Part shown: positions 17,801-25,711 of the stretch, one piece after another
How positions within the stretch are numbered: position 1 is the first letter of the stretch
How the letters are laid out: each line of letters starts with the position of its first letter
Assembly: GCF_000763885.1 (NCBI RefSeq)
Contig: NZ_JRKO01000018.1
Location: 1-64,000 of the forward strand
Length of the DNA stretch: 64,000 nucleotides
Source of the DNA: Paracoccus versutus
GTDB taxonomy: Bacteria > Pseudomonadota > Alphaproteobacteria > Rhodobacterales > Rhodobacteraceae
Reading direction: 5' to 3'
Position numbers and translations under genes: made by a program
The notes under the pieces: model-generated
Databases searched by the model: none
Told to the model about the DNA's origin: nothing
The model's input: the letters and a program-made list of their open reading frames with translations, nothing else

Positions 17801-17942
17801 TGGCGCGGATCGTCACCGAGGGCGGCGCGATCTGCGGATATTGCGCCACCGGCAGCGAGACGATCGACAAGAGCCCCAGACCCATGATCAGGATCGAGAT
17901 CACCCAGGCGAAGACCGGACGGTCGATGAAAAAGCGGGCCAT
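14820..17942 (-). CDS. acrB: RND multidrug efflux transporter, AcrB/HAE1 family
   Basis: 1040 residues, the standard size for HAE1 pumps with 12 membrane helices and two large periplasmic loops (about 40-330 and 560-860). The N-terminus MARFFIDRPVFAWVISILIM is typical. The proton-relay motif in helix 4 reads LAIGLLVDDAIVVVENVER with the two Asp residues, and GAALIG-type helix 10/11 residues are present. It is driven by proton motive force and would form a trimer with the adjacent AcrA adaptor and an unlinked TolC-like channel. It starts 36 bp after acrA. No TetR repressor is adjacent. Substrates are not predictable. Confidence 0.95.
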   Translation of the reverse strand: MARFFIDRPVFAWVISILIMGLGLLSIVSLPVAQYPQIAPPSVTIRATYPGASADTVANTVTQIIEQQMTGLDGLRYFSSSSTSAGTSTTTLTFETGTDPDIAQVQVQNKLAQATALLPEPVQRQGITVEKSASGFLMVVGLTSSDDRYEQVDLADYLISNLVNDLSRVEGVGSVQVFGAQYAMRIWLDPSKLAAYELTPSDVVAAVSSENAQISAGSFGSQPAPQGQMLNATITAQSLLSTPGDFEQIVLRAEQDGGLILLKDVARVEIGAQDYMTNARYNGQPASGMAISLASGANALDTAERVKARMEEFARFFPEGMDYVIPFDTTPFVLISIEEVVKTLIEAIVLVFFVMLLFLQNWRATLIPTLAVPVVLLGTFGVLAALGFTINTLTMLAMVLAIGLLVDDAIVVVENVERIMEEEGLEPREATRKSMGQITGALIGIALVLSAVFVPMAFFGGSTGVIYKQFAITIASAMGLSVLVALTLTPALCATLLRNEHGHKTRGFFGLFNRGFDRTMQGYGNSVNWLVRRPLRMMLIYLCIGAAMVFLFLRTPTGFLPDEDQGIMFVLVQGPTGATSERTDAVIDQIQRYFAENESDNVESFFGVSGFSFAGSGQNMGIAFLRLKDWDERPGAGQSVQAIAGRAFPALMGIRDAMVFPIVPPSVIELGNVSGFDFYLQARAGQAHEQLLDARNQLLGMSAQDGRIASARPNGLEDAAQYNLDIDWRKAGAMGVTATDVGSLLSVAWAGRYVNDFIDRGRIKRVYVQGESESRALPTDIDKWRVRNNSGGLVPFSNFAEGRWSYGPQGLDRYNGVPAMQIQGSPAPGVSSGQAMAAIEELAGQLPAGFDVAWTGLSLEEQQAGNQTMLLYGLSLAVVFLCLAALYESWSIPFAVMLAMPIGVLGALVGAWLGGFDNGVFFQVGLLTVIGLTGKNAILIVEFAREQAEQGKPLYEAVVEAARQRFRPIIMTSVAFSLGVLPLVLSAGAGANGRNTIGATVLGGTVSATVLGVLFVPLFFVLVRRALGRPEPTEPAGSRA

Positions 17943-17978
17943 GTGCGGTTCCTGTGCTGTTCCCTCGCGGCGTTCGGG

Positions 17979-19334
17979 TCAGTTCGCCGGCTGTCCGGCG
18001 CCGGTCTCGGTTGCGCTCTCTGCACCCGCGCCTTCGGCGGCGGGCTGGTCTGCGGGTTGCTCTGCGGATTCCTCTGCGGGCTGTTCCGCGTTCCCGGCTT
18101 CGGGCGCAGGCTGTTCGCCGGCGCTTGCCGAGGCATCGGCGCCCGTCCCGGCTTCGGGCGCAGCGCCCTCGGCGGCCCCGTCTTGCGCGGCTTCGGCTGC
18201 GGCGGCCTGGCGTTCCTCGGGGGTCACGGTCATGCCCGGGCCGATCTTCTGCAGGCCCTCGACCACGATGCGGTCGCCGTCATGCAGCCCCTCGCTGACG
18301 ATCCAGCTGTTGCCCATGTCCTGCAGGATGGTCAGCTGGCGCTGCTCGACGGCGTTGTCGGCATTGACCACCAGCGCGATGGGCTGGCCGCGGCGGTCGC
18401 GGCTGACGCCCTCTTGCGGGGCAAGGATCACGTTCTGCGCCGTGGCCTGCTGCACGACCGCCTGGACATACATGCCGGGCAGCAGGGTGCGGTCGGGATT
18501 GGCGAAGGCCAGGCGCAGCGTCACCACGCCCGTCGTCTCGTTCACATAGGGCTCGGCGGCGGTCAGCCGGCCTTCCTGGTCGTATTCGGTGCCGTCGGCC
18601 AGGCGCAGCGTCACCTTGCGGTCCGACTGGCTCTCGGCGGATTGCGCCGCCATCTCGCGGCGGAATCGGATCAGCTCGGCCGCCGATTGCGTCACGTCCA
18701 CATGCACGGGGTCGAGCTTGCGGATCACGGCCAGCGGCGTCGGCTGGCTGGCCGTCACCAGCACGCCCTGGCTGGTCTGGGCCAGGCCGATCTCGCCGTC
18801 CAGCTCGGCGCGGATGGTGGTGCGCTCCAGCTCGATCCGGGCGGTCTGCAACTGCGCCTCGGCGACCTTGACCGCGGCCTCGGCGGAATCGCGGGCGGCG
18901 ATGGCATTGTCGGTCGTGCTTTCGCTGGCGACGCGGCGGTCGCGCAGGGCGCCCACGCGCTCGGCCTCGCGGCGCGCCGCCTCGGCCTGGGCGCGGGCCT
19001 GGGCCACGGCGGCCTCGGCCTGGGCGACGGCGGCCTGGTAGGTGGTGGCGTCGATGCGAAACAGCGGATCGCCGACCTTCACATGGCTGCCCTCGTCGAA
19101 CAGCCGTTCGGTGACGATGCCGTTGACCTGCGGCCTCACCTCGGCCTCGGCCGAGGCGGTGACGCGGCCGGGCAGCGTGGTGGTCAGGGCCACGTCCTGG
19201 GCGTGAAGCGTCACCACGGTGACGGGCGGCGGCGGCATCTGCGAGGGATCCTGCGCCAGGGCGGCCATGGGGGCAAGCCCCGCCGCAAGCGGAAGGATCA
19301 CGGAAATCGCCATGCGGCGCGATAGCGCGAACAT
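17979..19334 (-). CDS. acrA: RND efflux membrane fusion protein (AcrA family)
   Basis: 451 residues from ATG 19334, which has GGAG eight bases upstream; an ATG at 19367 adds 11 residues with no good ribosome site. A signal peptide spans about 1-28 (ILPLAAGLAPMAALAQ). Lipoyl/barrel-sandwich, alpha-hairpin (about 85-165, Ala/Glu-rich coiled coil) and beta-barrel domains follow in the order of MexA/AcrA. The last roughly 75 residues are an Ala/Glu/Pro/Gly low-complexity tail not present in the standard adaptors. It bridges AcrB and the outer-membrane channel in the periplasm. Confidence 0.94.
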   Translation of the reverse strand: MFALSRRMAISVILPLAAGLAPMAALAQDPSQMPPPPVTVVTLHAQDVALTTTLPGRVTASAEAEVRPQVNGIVTERLFDEGSHVKVGDPLFRIDATTYQAAVAQAEAAVAQARAQAEAARREAERVGALRDRRVASESTTDNAIAARDSAEAAVKVAEAQLQTARIELERTTIRAELDGEIGLAQTSQGVLVTASQPTPLAVIRKLDPVHVDVTQSAAELIRFRREMAAQSAESQSDRKVTLRLADGTEYDQEGRLTAAEPYVNETTGVVTLRLAFANPDRTLLPGMYVQAVVQQATAQNVILAPQEGVSRDRRGQPIALVVNADNAVEQRQLTILQDMGNSWIVSEGLHDGDRIVVEGLQKIGPGMTVTPEERQAAAAEAAQDGAAEGAAPEAGTGADASASAGEQPAPEAGNAEQPAEESAEQPADQPAAEGAGAESATETGAGQPAN

Positions 19335-19496
19335 CGTTTTGCTCCGGCTATTTGCTGACGGTTGCATAACGAACAGTTTCGCACGGGATGATCAATCCCA
19401 AAACCGTTTCGGACCGCGACGTTGCGCCACCGGCGAAACCCGGCCGCAGGCTTGGGGGCAAGGGGGGCCTGCCCGCCGCCCGGCTGCGCTGCCGAT

Positions 19497-19520
19497 GGAG
19501 TATTTGGGGAACGAAGAAGC
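19497..19520 (+). repeat. Dispersed element copy (GTATTT-N4-AACGAAGAAG)
   Basis: GGAGTATTTGGGGAACGAAG lies between acrA and tRNA-Gly. It shares the core GTATTT-N4-AACG-N-AGAA with copies at 21113-21135, 28794-28817 and 43506-43529 (inverted). A G/C-rich stretch precedes it, as at the other intergenic copies. Confidence 0.55.
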
Positions 19521-19578
19521 GCCGGGCGCAGATTGGTCTTGCGGCGGCCAGCGCGAGACAGTAAGCAATCCGGGCCTC

Positions 19579-19652
19579 GCGGGTGTAGCTCAATGGTAGA
19601 GCCGCAGCTTCCCAAGCTGAAGACGAGGGTTCGATTCCCTTCACCCGCTCCA
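19579..19652 (+). tRNA. tRNA-Gly(CCC)
   Basis: 74-nt cloverleaf including encoded CCA. Acceptor GCGGGTG pairs with CACCCGC; D arm AGCTCAATGGTAGAGC; anticodon loop TTCCCAA gives anticodon CCC; T arm GGGTTCGATTCCC. The first anticodon-stem pair is a G-A mismatch. Confidence 0.95.
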
Positions 19653-19834
19653 TCCTTCCAGGCTGGCCATTGTTTTTGCCGTGGGATGCGGGGGTTTCCC
19701 GTGCCGCGCCCCGTTGCGCAGGCCGCTCCCGGCATGCGGTTGGCTTCGGCAGGTGCGGGTTTCCTGCCTGGGGCGATGCCGATCCGACCGCCCAAGGCTT
19801 TCGGCGGTCGAATCGGCAAAAAGTTGCGCCGGGG

Positions 19835-21112
19835 TCAGCCGAGCATGGGTTTTCCCGCGACATAGGTCTGGGCGATGGCGCGGTCGTCGCCGAGAATCTG
19901 CAGGATGAACAGCTCTTCGGCCAGGGTCTCGGCCCGCTCCATGCGCAGCGCCATCGCCGGCGTCGCGCGGCTGTCCAGCACCACCAGGTCGGCGTCAGAG
20001 CCAGGCTCCAGCGTGCCGATGCGGTCGGCCATGCCGAGCGCCAGCGCATTGCCGCGGGTGATCCAGTGGAAGGCGGCGAGGGGATGCAGCTTCTGGCCGC
20101 GCAGCTGCAACACCTTGTAGCCCTCGGCCAGGGTTTGCAGCATGGAATAGCTGGTGCCGCCGCCGACATCGGTGGCGATGCCGCTGGTCACGCCCGCGGC
20201 GCGCAGGCCCGCCTCGTCGAAAAGCCCCGAGCCGAGGAACAGGTTCGAGGTCGGGCAGAACACCGCCCGGCTGCCGGTCTCGGCCATGCGGGCGATCTCG
20301 CGCGGCTCGAGATGGATGGAATGGCCGAGCAGCAGCTTGTCCGAGAGCAGCCCGTAGCTTTCGTAGATGTCGAGATAGTCGCGCGCCTGGGGATAGAGCT
20401 CCAGGGTGAAGGCGATCTCGTCGCGGTTTTCCGACAGATGCGTCTGGATGTGGCAGTCGGGATGTTCGCGCACCAATTGCCCGGCCATCGCCATCTGCTC
20501 GGGCGTCGAGGTGATGGCGAAGCGCGGGGTGATGGCATAGCGCTGGCGGCCGCGGCCGTGCCATTTTTCGATCAGCCGCTTGCTGTCGTCATAGCCCTGC
20601 TGCGGCGTATCGAGGACCGCCTCGGGGGCGTTGCGGTCCATCATCACCTTGCCGGCGATCATCGCCATGTCGCGCGCCTCGGCGGCCGCGAACAGCGCCT
20701 CGGCCGATTGCGGATGCACCGAGCAGAAGGCGACGGCGGTGGTGGTGCCGTGCGAAAGCAGCAGGTCGAGGAACTTCCCGGCCATGAGCGGGGCATGGCC
20801 TTGCTGGGCAAAGCGCGATTCCTCGGGGAAGGTATAGGTGTTGAGCCAGTCGAGCAGCTGTGCCCCCCAGCTGGCGATCACCTGCACCTGCGGGAAATGG
20901 ATATGCGGGTCGATGAAGCCCGGCAGGATCAGGTTCGGGCGGTGGTCGATTTCCGGCAGGCCGGGTTCGCGCAGGGCGGCGTAATCGCCCATTGCGACGA
21001 TCTTGCCGGCTTCGGTGACGATGGCGCCGTCCTCGTGATAGGCGAAGGCGTCCTCGGTTTCGGCGGGGTCGGCGTGGAAGGAGAGCGTGCGCCCCCGGAT
21101 CAGCTGTCGCAT
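19835..21112 (-). CDS. guaD: Guanine deaminase
   Basis: 425 residues, amidohydrolase family. Metal-binding motifs are LPGFIDPHIHFPQ (HxH), IQTHLSEN, LLGHSIHLE and SGIATDVGGGTS, matching GuaD. It converts guanine to xanthine, the substrate of the XdhAB enzyme encoded just upstream. Start ATG 21112 lies 13 bp inside the xdhC 3' end, so guaD is the last gene of an xdhABC-guaD operon. A dispersed repeat core overlaps the xdhC/guaD junction. Confidence 0.95.
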   Translation of the reverse strand: MRQLIRGRTLSFHADPAETEDAFAYHEDGAIVTEAGKIVAMGDYAALREPGLPEIDHRPNLILPGFIDPHIHFPQVQVIASWGAQLLDWLNTYTFPEESRFAQQGHAPLMAGKFLDLLLSHGTTTAVAFCSVHPQSAEALFAAAEARDMAMIAGKVMMDRNAPEAVLDTPQQGYDDSKRLIEKWHGRGRQRYAITPRFAITSTPEQMAMAGQLVREHPDCHIQTHLSENRDEIAFTLELYPQARDYLDIYESYGLLSDKLLLGHSIHLEPREIARMAETGSRAVFCPTSNLFLGSGLFDEAGLRAAGVTSGIATDVGGGTSYSMLQTLAEGYKVLQLRGQKLHPLAAFHWITRGNALALGMADRIGTLEPGSDADLVVLDSRATPAMALRMERAETLAEELFILQILGDDRAIAQTYVAGKPMLG

Positions 21113-21843
21113 GGGTATTTTTTCAACGAAGAAGCGGTTTCGGTAAGGCGGCCGATGAGCTCGGCGGCGGTGAAGGCGGCGATGATCTCGGGGCGCTTGT
21201 CGCGCGAATATCCCGCGCCGATGGGGCAGGTCAGCCGGTCGGTGTCCAGCCCCTGGGCACGGGCGAAGCGGCGGAACTGCGCCAGTTTCGTCCGGCTGCC
21301 GATCATGCCGATATAGGGCGCGTCCATGCGGCGCAGCGCCTCGGCCGCCAGCAGGAAGTCCAGCGCGTGGTCATGGGTGACGATGACATGGCTGGTGCCG
21401 AAGGGGGCGTTGCGGATCTCGGCCTCGGGCAGGGGGGTCAGGCGGGTTTCGCCCGTGGCCTGCCCGAGTTCGCCCATGCGCTGGTCGATCAGGATCGGGT
21501 GCAGCGGCAGCAGCGCCAGGGCCTTGGCGAGCGCGCGGCCGACATGGCCGGCGCCGAAGATCAGCACCTGCGGATATTCGGGCCCGGCCGGGGCCTCGGC
21601 CACGCGGATCAGCGAGAGTTCGACCCGGCCGCCGCAGCATTGGCCGATCTCGGGGCCCAGCGGCACGTCCATCACGGCCTGCGCCTCGCCGCGCGCCAGC
21701 ATCTGCCGGGCGCGGTCGATGGCCATGTATTCCAGCTGGCCGCCGCCGATGGTGCCGCTGAGGCCCTGGGGGGTGACGAACATCGCCGCCCCCTTCTCGC
21801 GCGGGGACGAGCCGCGGGTGCGGGTGATCTCGACCCGGATCAT
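21100..21843 (-). CDS. xdhC: Xanthine dehydrogenase accessory protein XdhC
   Basis: 247 residues. The N-terminal domain has RTRGSSPREKGAAMFV, GTIGGGQLEY and CCGGRVELSL, and the C-terminal Rossmann domain has QVLIFGAGHVGRALAKAL. XdhC binds molybdenum cofactor and delivers its sulfurated form to XdhB. ATG 21843 overlaps the xdhB stop as ATGA. The N-terminus is about 15 residues shorter than in many homologues, but longer frames would lie inside xdhB. The C-terminal residues SLKKYPCDS are encoded by a copy of the dispersed GTATTT...AACGAAGAAG element. Confidence 0.93.
   Translation of the reverse strand: MIRVEITRTRGSSPREKGAAMFVTPQGLSGTIGGGQLEYMAIDRARQMLARGEAQAVMDVPLGPEIGQCCGGRVELSLIRVAEAPAGPEYPQVLIFGAGHVGRALAKALALLPLHPILIDQRMGELGQATGETRLTPLPEAEIRNAPFGTSHVIVTHDHALDFLLAAEALRRMDAPYIGMIGSRTKLAQFRRFARAQGLDTDRLTCPIGAGYSRDKRPEIIAAFTAAELIGRLTETASSLKKYPCDS
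21113..21135 (+). repeat. Dispersed element copy inside the xdhC 3' end
   Basis: GGGTATTTTTTCAACGAAGA plus AGC carries the same core as the intergenic copies but lies within the last codons of xdhC, immediately before the guaD start region. Confidence 0.5.
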
Positions 21844-24152
21844 GGCCGCAGCCGCTCGATGGCCATCAGCACGCGCTCGGGGGTGGCGGGCGCGTCGATG
21901 CGCGGGTTCTCGGCATAGCCGTTGAACGAGGCCACCGCCATGTTCAGCGCCTGAAAGACCGAGATGCCCAGCATGAAGGGCGGCTCGCCCACCGCCTTCG
22001 AGCGCTTGATCGTCGCCTCGCGGTTCACCGACCAGTCGGCCAGCTGCACGTTGAAGACCTTGGGCCGGTCCGAGGCCAGCGGGATCTTGTAGGTCGAGGG
22101 CGCATGGGTGCGCAGCCGGCCCTTCTGGTCCCACCACAGTTCCTCGCTGGTCAGCCAGCCGGTGCCCTGCACGAAGGCGCCTTCGACCTGGCCCTTGTCG
22201 AGCGCCGGGTTCAGGCTGCGGCCCACGTCATGGAGCACATCGGCGCGCTCGATCACGTATTCGCCGGTCAGCGTGTCGACCGAGACCTCGGAGCAGGCGG
22301 CGCCATAGGCGAAGTAGTAGAAGGGCCGGCCCTGCCCGGTGTCGCGGTTCCAGTGGATCTTGGGCGTCTTGTAGAAGCCCGCGGCCGACAGCTGGACCCG
22401 CGCCAGATAGGCGGTGTTGACAAAATCCTGGAAGGGCATTTCCTCGGTGCCGATCTGCACCGTCTCGCCGATGCTGACCAGTTCCGGCGGCACGCCCTTG
22501 GCCTCGGCGGCGAAGGCGGTCAGCCGCTCGATCAGCTGGCGGCAGGCGTCCAGCGCCGCCATGCCGTTCAGGTCCGAGCCCGAGGACGCCGCGGTGGCCG
22601 AGGTGTTCGGCACCTTCTCGGTCGTGGTCTTGGTGATGCGGATGCGGTCGATGCTGACCCCCAGCGCCTCGGCCACCACCTGCGCGACCTTGGTGTTCAG
22701 GCCCTGGCCCATCTCGGTGCCGCCGTGGTTCAGGTGGATCGAGCCGTCCGAGTAGATGTGGATCAGCGCGCCGGCCTGGTTGTACCAGGTCGCGGTGAAG
22801 CTGATGCCGAACTTGACCGGGGTCAGGGCGATGCCCTTGCGGATCGCGCCGCCCTGTTCCTGGGCGCGGGCGTTCCAATCCAGCACCGCCTGGCGGCGGG
22901 CATGGTAGTCGCTGCTGGCCTCGAGTTCCTCGAAGATGCGCGGCAGGATCTGGTCCTCGACCTCCTGGTGATAGGGGGTGAGCTGGCCGTTCTCGTAGAG
23001 GTTCAGCTTGCGGATCTCCAGGGGGTCGCGGCCGAGGGCATAGGCGATGTCCTCGACGATGCGCTCGGCCATGACCACGCCCTGCGGGCCGCCGAAGCCG
23101 CGAAAGGCGGTGTTCGAGCAGGTGTTGGTCTTCATCGGATGGCTGCGCAGTTCCACCGCCGGGTAATAATAGGCGTTGTCGGCGTGGAACAGCGCCCGGT
23201 CCGTCACCGGGCCCGACAGGTCCGAGGACCAGCCGCAGCGGGCGTAGAAATCGGCGTCCACGGCGTGGATCCTGCCGGTCTCGTCATAGCCCACCTGGTA
23301 GTCGATGACGAAATCGTGCCGCTTGCCGGTGATCGAGAAATCGTCGTCGCGGTCGGGGCGCAGCTTGACCGCGCGCCCGAGCTTCTTGGCCGCCAGCGCC
23401 GAGATGCAGGCAAAGGGGTTCATCTGCGATTCCTTGCCGCCGAATCCGCCACCCATGCGGCGCACGTTCACCACCACGGCGTTCGAGGGCACGCCCAGCA
23501 CATGGGCGACCATGTGCTGCACCTCGCTGGGATGCTGGGTCGAGACGTTGACCACGACCTCGTCGTCCTCGCCGGGGATCGAGAAGGCGATCTGGCTTTC
23601 CAGGTAGAAATGCTCCTGCCCGCCGACGGTCAGCCGGCCTTCGATGCGCCGGGGCGCGCGGTCCATTTCGGCCATGTCGCCGCGCTTGAGCTTCAGGGGC
23701 TTGGTCACATAGCCCAGCCCGGCGTCGCGGGCGCTGATCGCGTCGATGGCAAAGGGCAGTTCCTCGTATTCCACGCGGGCCAGCTGGCAGGCGCGGCGGG
23801 CCTGGTCGCGGGTCTCGGCCACCACGGCGAAGATCGGCTGGCCGTGGAACTGCACCTCGTCCCCGGCCAGCAGCGGCTCGTCGTGCAGGCCGGTGGGCGA
23901 GATGTCGTTATGGCCGGGAATGTCCGCGGCGGTCAGCACCAGATGCACGCCGGGGGCCTTGCGCACCGCATCGAGGTCCATCGAGACGATGCGGCCATGC
24001 GCCACGGTCGAAAGCCCCAGATAGGCGTGCAGCGTGCCCACCGGCTCCATCAGGTCGTCGGTATAGTCGGCCCGGCCGGTGACGTGCTTTTCGGCGGAAT
24101 CGTGGATGATGGGCGTATGGGCGGCGCCCTTGACGAAGACGTCCTGTTTCAT
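21840..24152 (-). CDS. xdhB: Xanthine dehydrogenase, molybdopterin-binding subunit
   Basis: 770 residues, the usual XdhB length. Molybdopterin-binding motifs RRMGGGFGGKESQ and FRGFGGPQGVV are present, and the catalytic Glu is expected in KAVGEPPFMLG near the C-terminus. With XdhA it oxidises hypoxanthine and xanthine to urate, passing electrons to Fe-S, FAD and NAD+ in the cytoplasm. It overlaps both neighbours by ATGA (xdhA at 24149, xdhC at 21840), giving fixed stoichiometry in a tight operon. Confidence 0.97.
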   Translation of the reverse strand: MKQDVFVKGAAHTPIIHDSAEKHVTGRADYTDDLMEPVGTLHAYLGLSTVAHGRIVSMDLDAVRKAPGVHLVLTAADIPGHNDISPTGLHDEPLLAGDEVQFHGQPIFAVVAETRDQARRACQLARVEYEELPFAIDAISARDAGLGYVTKPLKLKRGDMAEMDRAPRRIEGRLTVGGQEHFYLESQIAFSIPGEDDEVVVNVSTQHPSEVQHMVAHVLGVPSNAVVVNVRRMGGGFGGKESQMNPFACISALAAKKLGRAVKLRPDRDDDFSITGKRHDFVIDYQVGYDETGRIHAVDADFYARCGWSSDLSGPVTDRALFHADNAYYYPAVELRSHPMKTNTCSNTAFRGFGGPQGVVMAERIVEDIAYALGRDPLEIRKLNLYENGQLTPYHQEVEDQILPRIFEELEASSDYHARRQAVLDWNARAQEQGGAIRKGIALTPVKFGISFTATWYNQAGALIHIYSDGSIHLNHGGTEMGQGLNTKVAQVVAEALGVSIDRIRITKTTTEKVPNTSATAASSGSDLNGMAALDACRQLIERLTAFAAEAKGVPPELVSIGETVQIGTEEMPFQDFVNTAYLARVQLSAAGFYKTPKIHWNRDTGQGRPFYYFAYGAACSEVSVDTLTGEYVIERADVLHDVGRSLNPALDKGQVEGAFVQGTGWLTSEELWWDQKGRLRTHAPSTYKIPLASDRPKVFNVQLADWSVNREATIKRSKAVGEPPFMLGISVFQALNMAVASFNGYAENPRIDAPATPERVLMAIERLRP

Positions 24153-25594
24153 TCGACCCTCCTCAGGCGGTGGTCTGCGCCCTGCTGTTCAAGCCAGAAG
24201 CGGCGGAAGAAGTTGGCGGCGAGTTGCTGGCGATATTCCTTGCTGGCCCGCCAGTCGCTGAGCGGCTGGAAGTCATTGGCGACCGCGCGCGCCGCGGCCT
24301 CGAAGGTCTCGGCGGTGAAGGGCTGGCCCTTCAGCGCCGCCTCGGCCTGGGTGGCGCGCTTGGGCGTGCCGGCCATGCCGCCGAAGGCCACGCGCGCGTC
24401 GATGATCGTCGCCCCGTCGGTTTCCACCCGGAAGGCGGCGGCCGAGGCGGTGATGTCGGCATGGTGGCGCTTGGAGACCTTGTAGGCGGCGATCCTGGCC
24501 TCGCCCTTCAGGGGCACGGTGATCGCCTCGACGAATTCGCCGGGGCGGCGGTCCTGCTTGCCGTATTCGATGAAGTAATCCTCGACGGGCAATTCGCGGG
24601 TGCCCTCGGCGCTGCGCAGCCGCAGGGTCGCGCCAAGCGCGATCAGCAGGGGCGGCGTCTCGCCGATGGGCGAGCCGTTGGCGACATTGCCGCCGATGGT
24701 GCCGGCATTGCGGACCTGCCAGCCGCCGATGCGCAGCCAGTAATCCACCGCCTCGGGGAAATGCTGGCGCAGGAAGGGCTCGAACTCGGAATAGGTCACA
24801 CCGGCGCCGATGGTGACATGGCCGGGGGCGATCTCGATCCGCTTGAGATCCTGAAGATGGCCGATGAACACCGCCGGAGAGATGTCGCGCAGGAATTTCG
24901 TCACCCACAGGCCGACGTCGGTGGCGCCGGCGACGATGGTGGCCTTGGGGTTCTGGGCCAGAACCTGCGCCAGGTCGGCGGCGTCGGCCGGCAGGATGGC
25001 GCGATCCTCGCCGCGCGCCACCTCGACGCGGTCGCGCGGGATCGCGGCCAGCGCGGCGGTGATGCGGTCGCGCTCGACATTCAGCGCGTCCATGTGCTGC
25101 CCGCCGGCCTCGGAAGCCGCGAAGGCCGCCTTCACGATCGGCTCGTAGCCGGTGCAGCGGCACAGGTTGCCTTGCAGCGCGGTTTCGATCGCCAGCATGT
25201 CGGGGCGCGGCTTGGACATCCACAGCCCGTAAAGCGCCATGACGAAGCCCGGCGTGCAAAAGCCGCATTGGCTGCCGTGATGCTCGACCATGGCGGCCTG
25301 GACCGGGTGCAAGCCCCCGTCCGCGCCGCGCAGATGCTCGACGGTGACGACATGGCAGCCATGGCACGAGGCCAGGAAGCGGATGCAGGCATTGATCGGC
25401 TCGTAATGCAGCCGGCCTTCGTGCAGCCGGCCGACCAGGACGGTGCAGGCGCCGCAATCGCCTTCGGCGCAGCCCTCCTTGGTGCCGGTCAGGCGGCGGT
25501 TGAGCCGCAGGAAGTCCAGAAGTGTGTCGCGCGATCCGGCCTCGGTCAGGCGGATCTCGGCGTCGTTCAGAAAAAAGCGCAATTCGTGGCCCAT
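24149..25594 (-). CDS. xdhA: Xanthine dehydrogenase small subunit (2x[2Fe-2S], FAD)
   Basis: 481 residues. The plant-type ferredoxin domain has GCAEGDCGACTV, the second [2Fe-2S] domain has HHGSQCGFCTPGFVM and NLCRCTGYEPI, and the FAD domain (about 190-470) has TIVAGATDVGLW and GTIGGNVANGSPIGE. It is the first gene of xdhABC-guaD. The 117-bp region upstream is shared with a divergent LysR-type regulator, which is the likely controller. Confidence 0.97.
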   Translation of the reverse strand: MGHELRFFLNDAEIRLTEAGSRDTLLDFLRLNRRLTGTKEGCAEGDCGACTVLVGRLHEGRLHYEPINACIRFLASCHGCHVVTVEHLRGADGGLHPVQAAMVEHHGSQCGFCTPGFVMALYGLWMSKPRPDMLAIETALQGNLCRCTGYEPIVKAAFAASEAGGQHMDALNVERDRITAALAAIPRDRVEVARGEDRAILPADAADLAQVLAQNPKATIVAGATDVGLWVTKFLRDISPAVFIGHLQDLKRIEIAPGHVTIGAGVTYSEFEPFLRQHFPEAVDYWLRIGGWQVRNAGTIGGNVANGSPIGETPPLLIALGATLRLRSAEGTRELPVEDYFIEYGKQDRRPGEFVEAITVPLKGEARIAAYKVSKRHHADITASAAAFRVETDGATIIDARVAFGGMAGTPKRATQAEAALKGQPFTAETFEAAARAVANDFQPLSDWRASKEYRQQLAANFFRRFWLEQQGADHRLRRVE

Positions 25595-25642
25595 TCGGTC
25601 CTCGCTCGCATGGCTGGGTATGGGAAAAGCCTAGATGCGAAT

Positions 25643-25670
25643 TGCTCTTTGCGAAATCTCGGATTGAGCA
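25643..25670. promoter_or_regulatory. Possible LysR-type operator between xdhA and the LysR gene
   Basis: An inverted repeat TGCTC-N18-GAGCA lies in the AT-richer centre of the 117-bp divergent region. Direct GCGAA repeats overlap it. LysR-type proteins usually bind such dyads next to their own promoter. The match is short, so this is a weak prediction. Confidence 0.3.
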
Positions 25671-25711
25671 TAAGACTTTCAGCGATTCCTTGAAAGAGGC
25701 GGGTTGAGACC

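Noticed and set aside
14664-19325. A 1553-codon open frame antisense to acrAB
   Set aside because: It lies wholly opposite two clear RND genes. High GC removes stops from the complementary frame; its translation is His/Gly/Arg/Asp-rich low complexity with no family motif.
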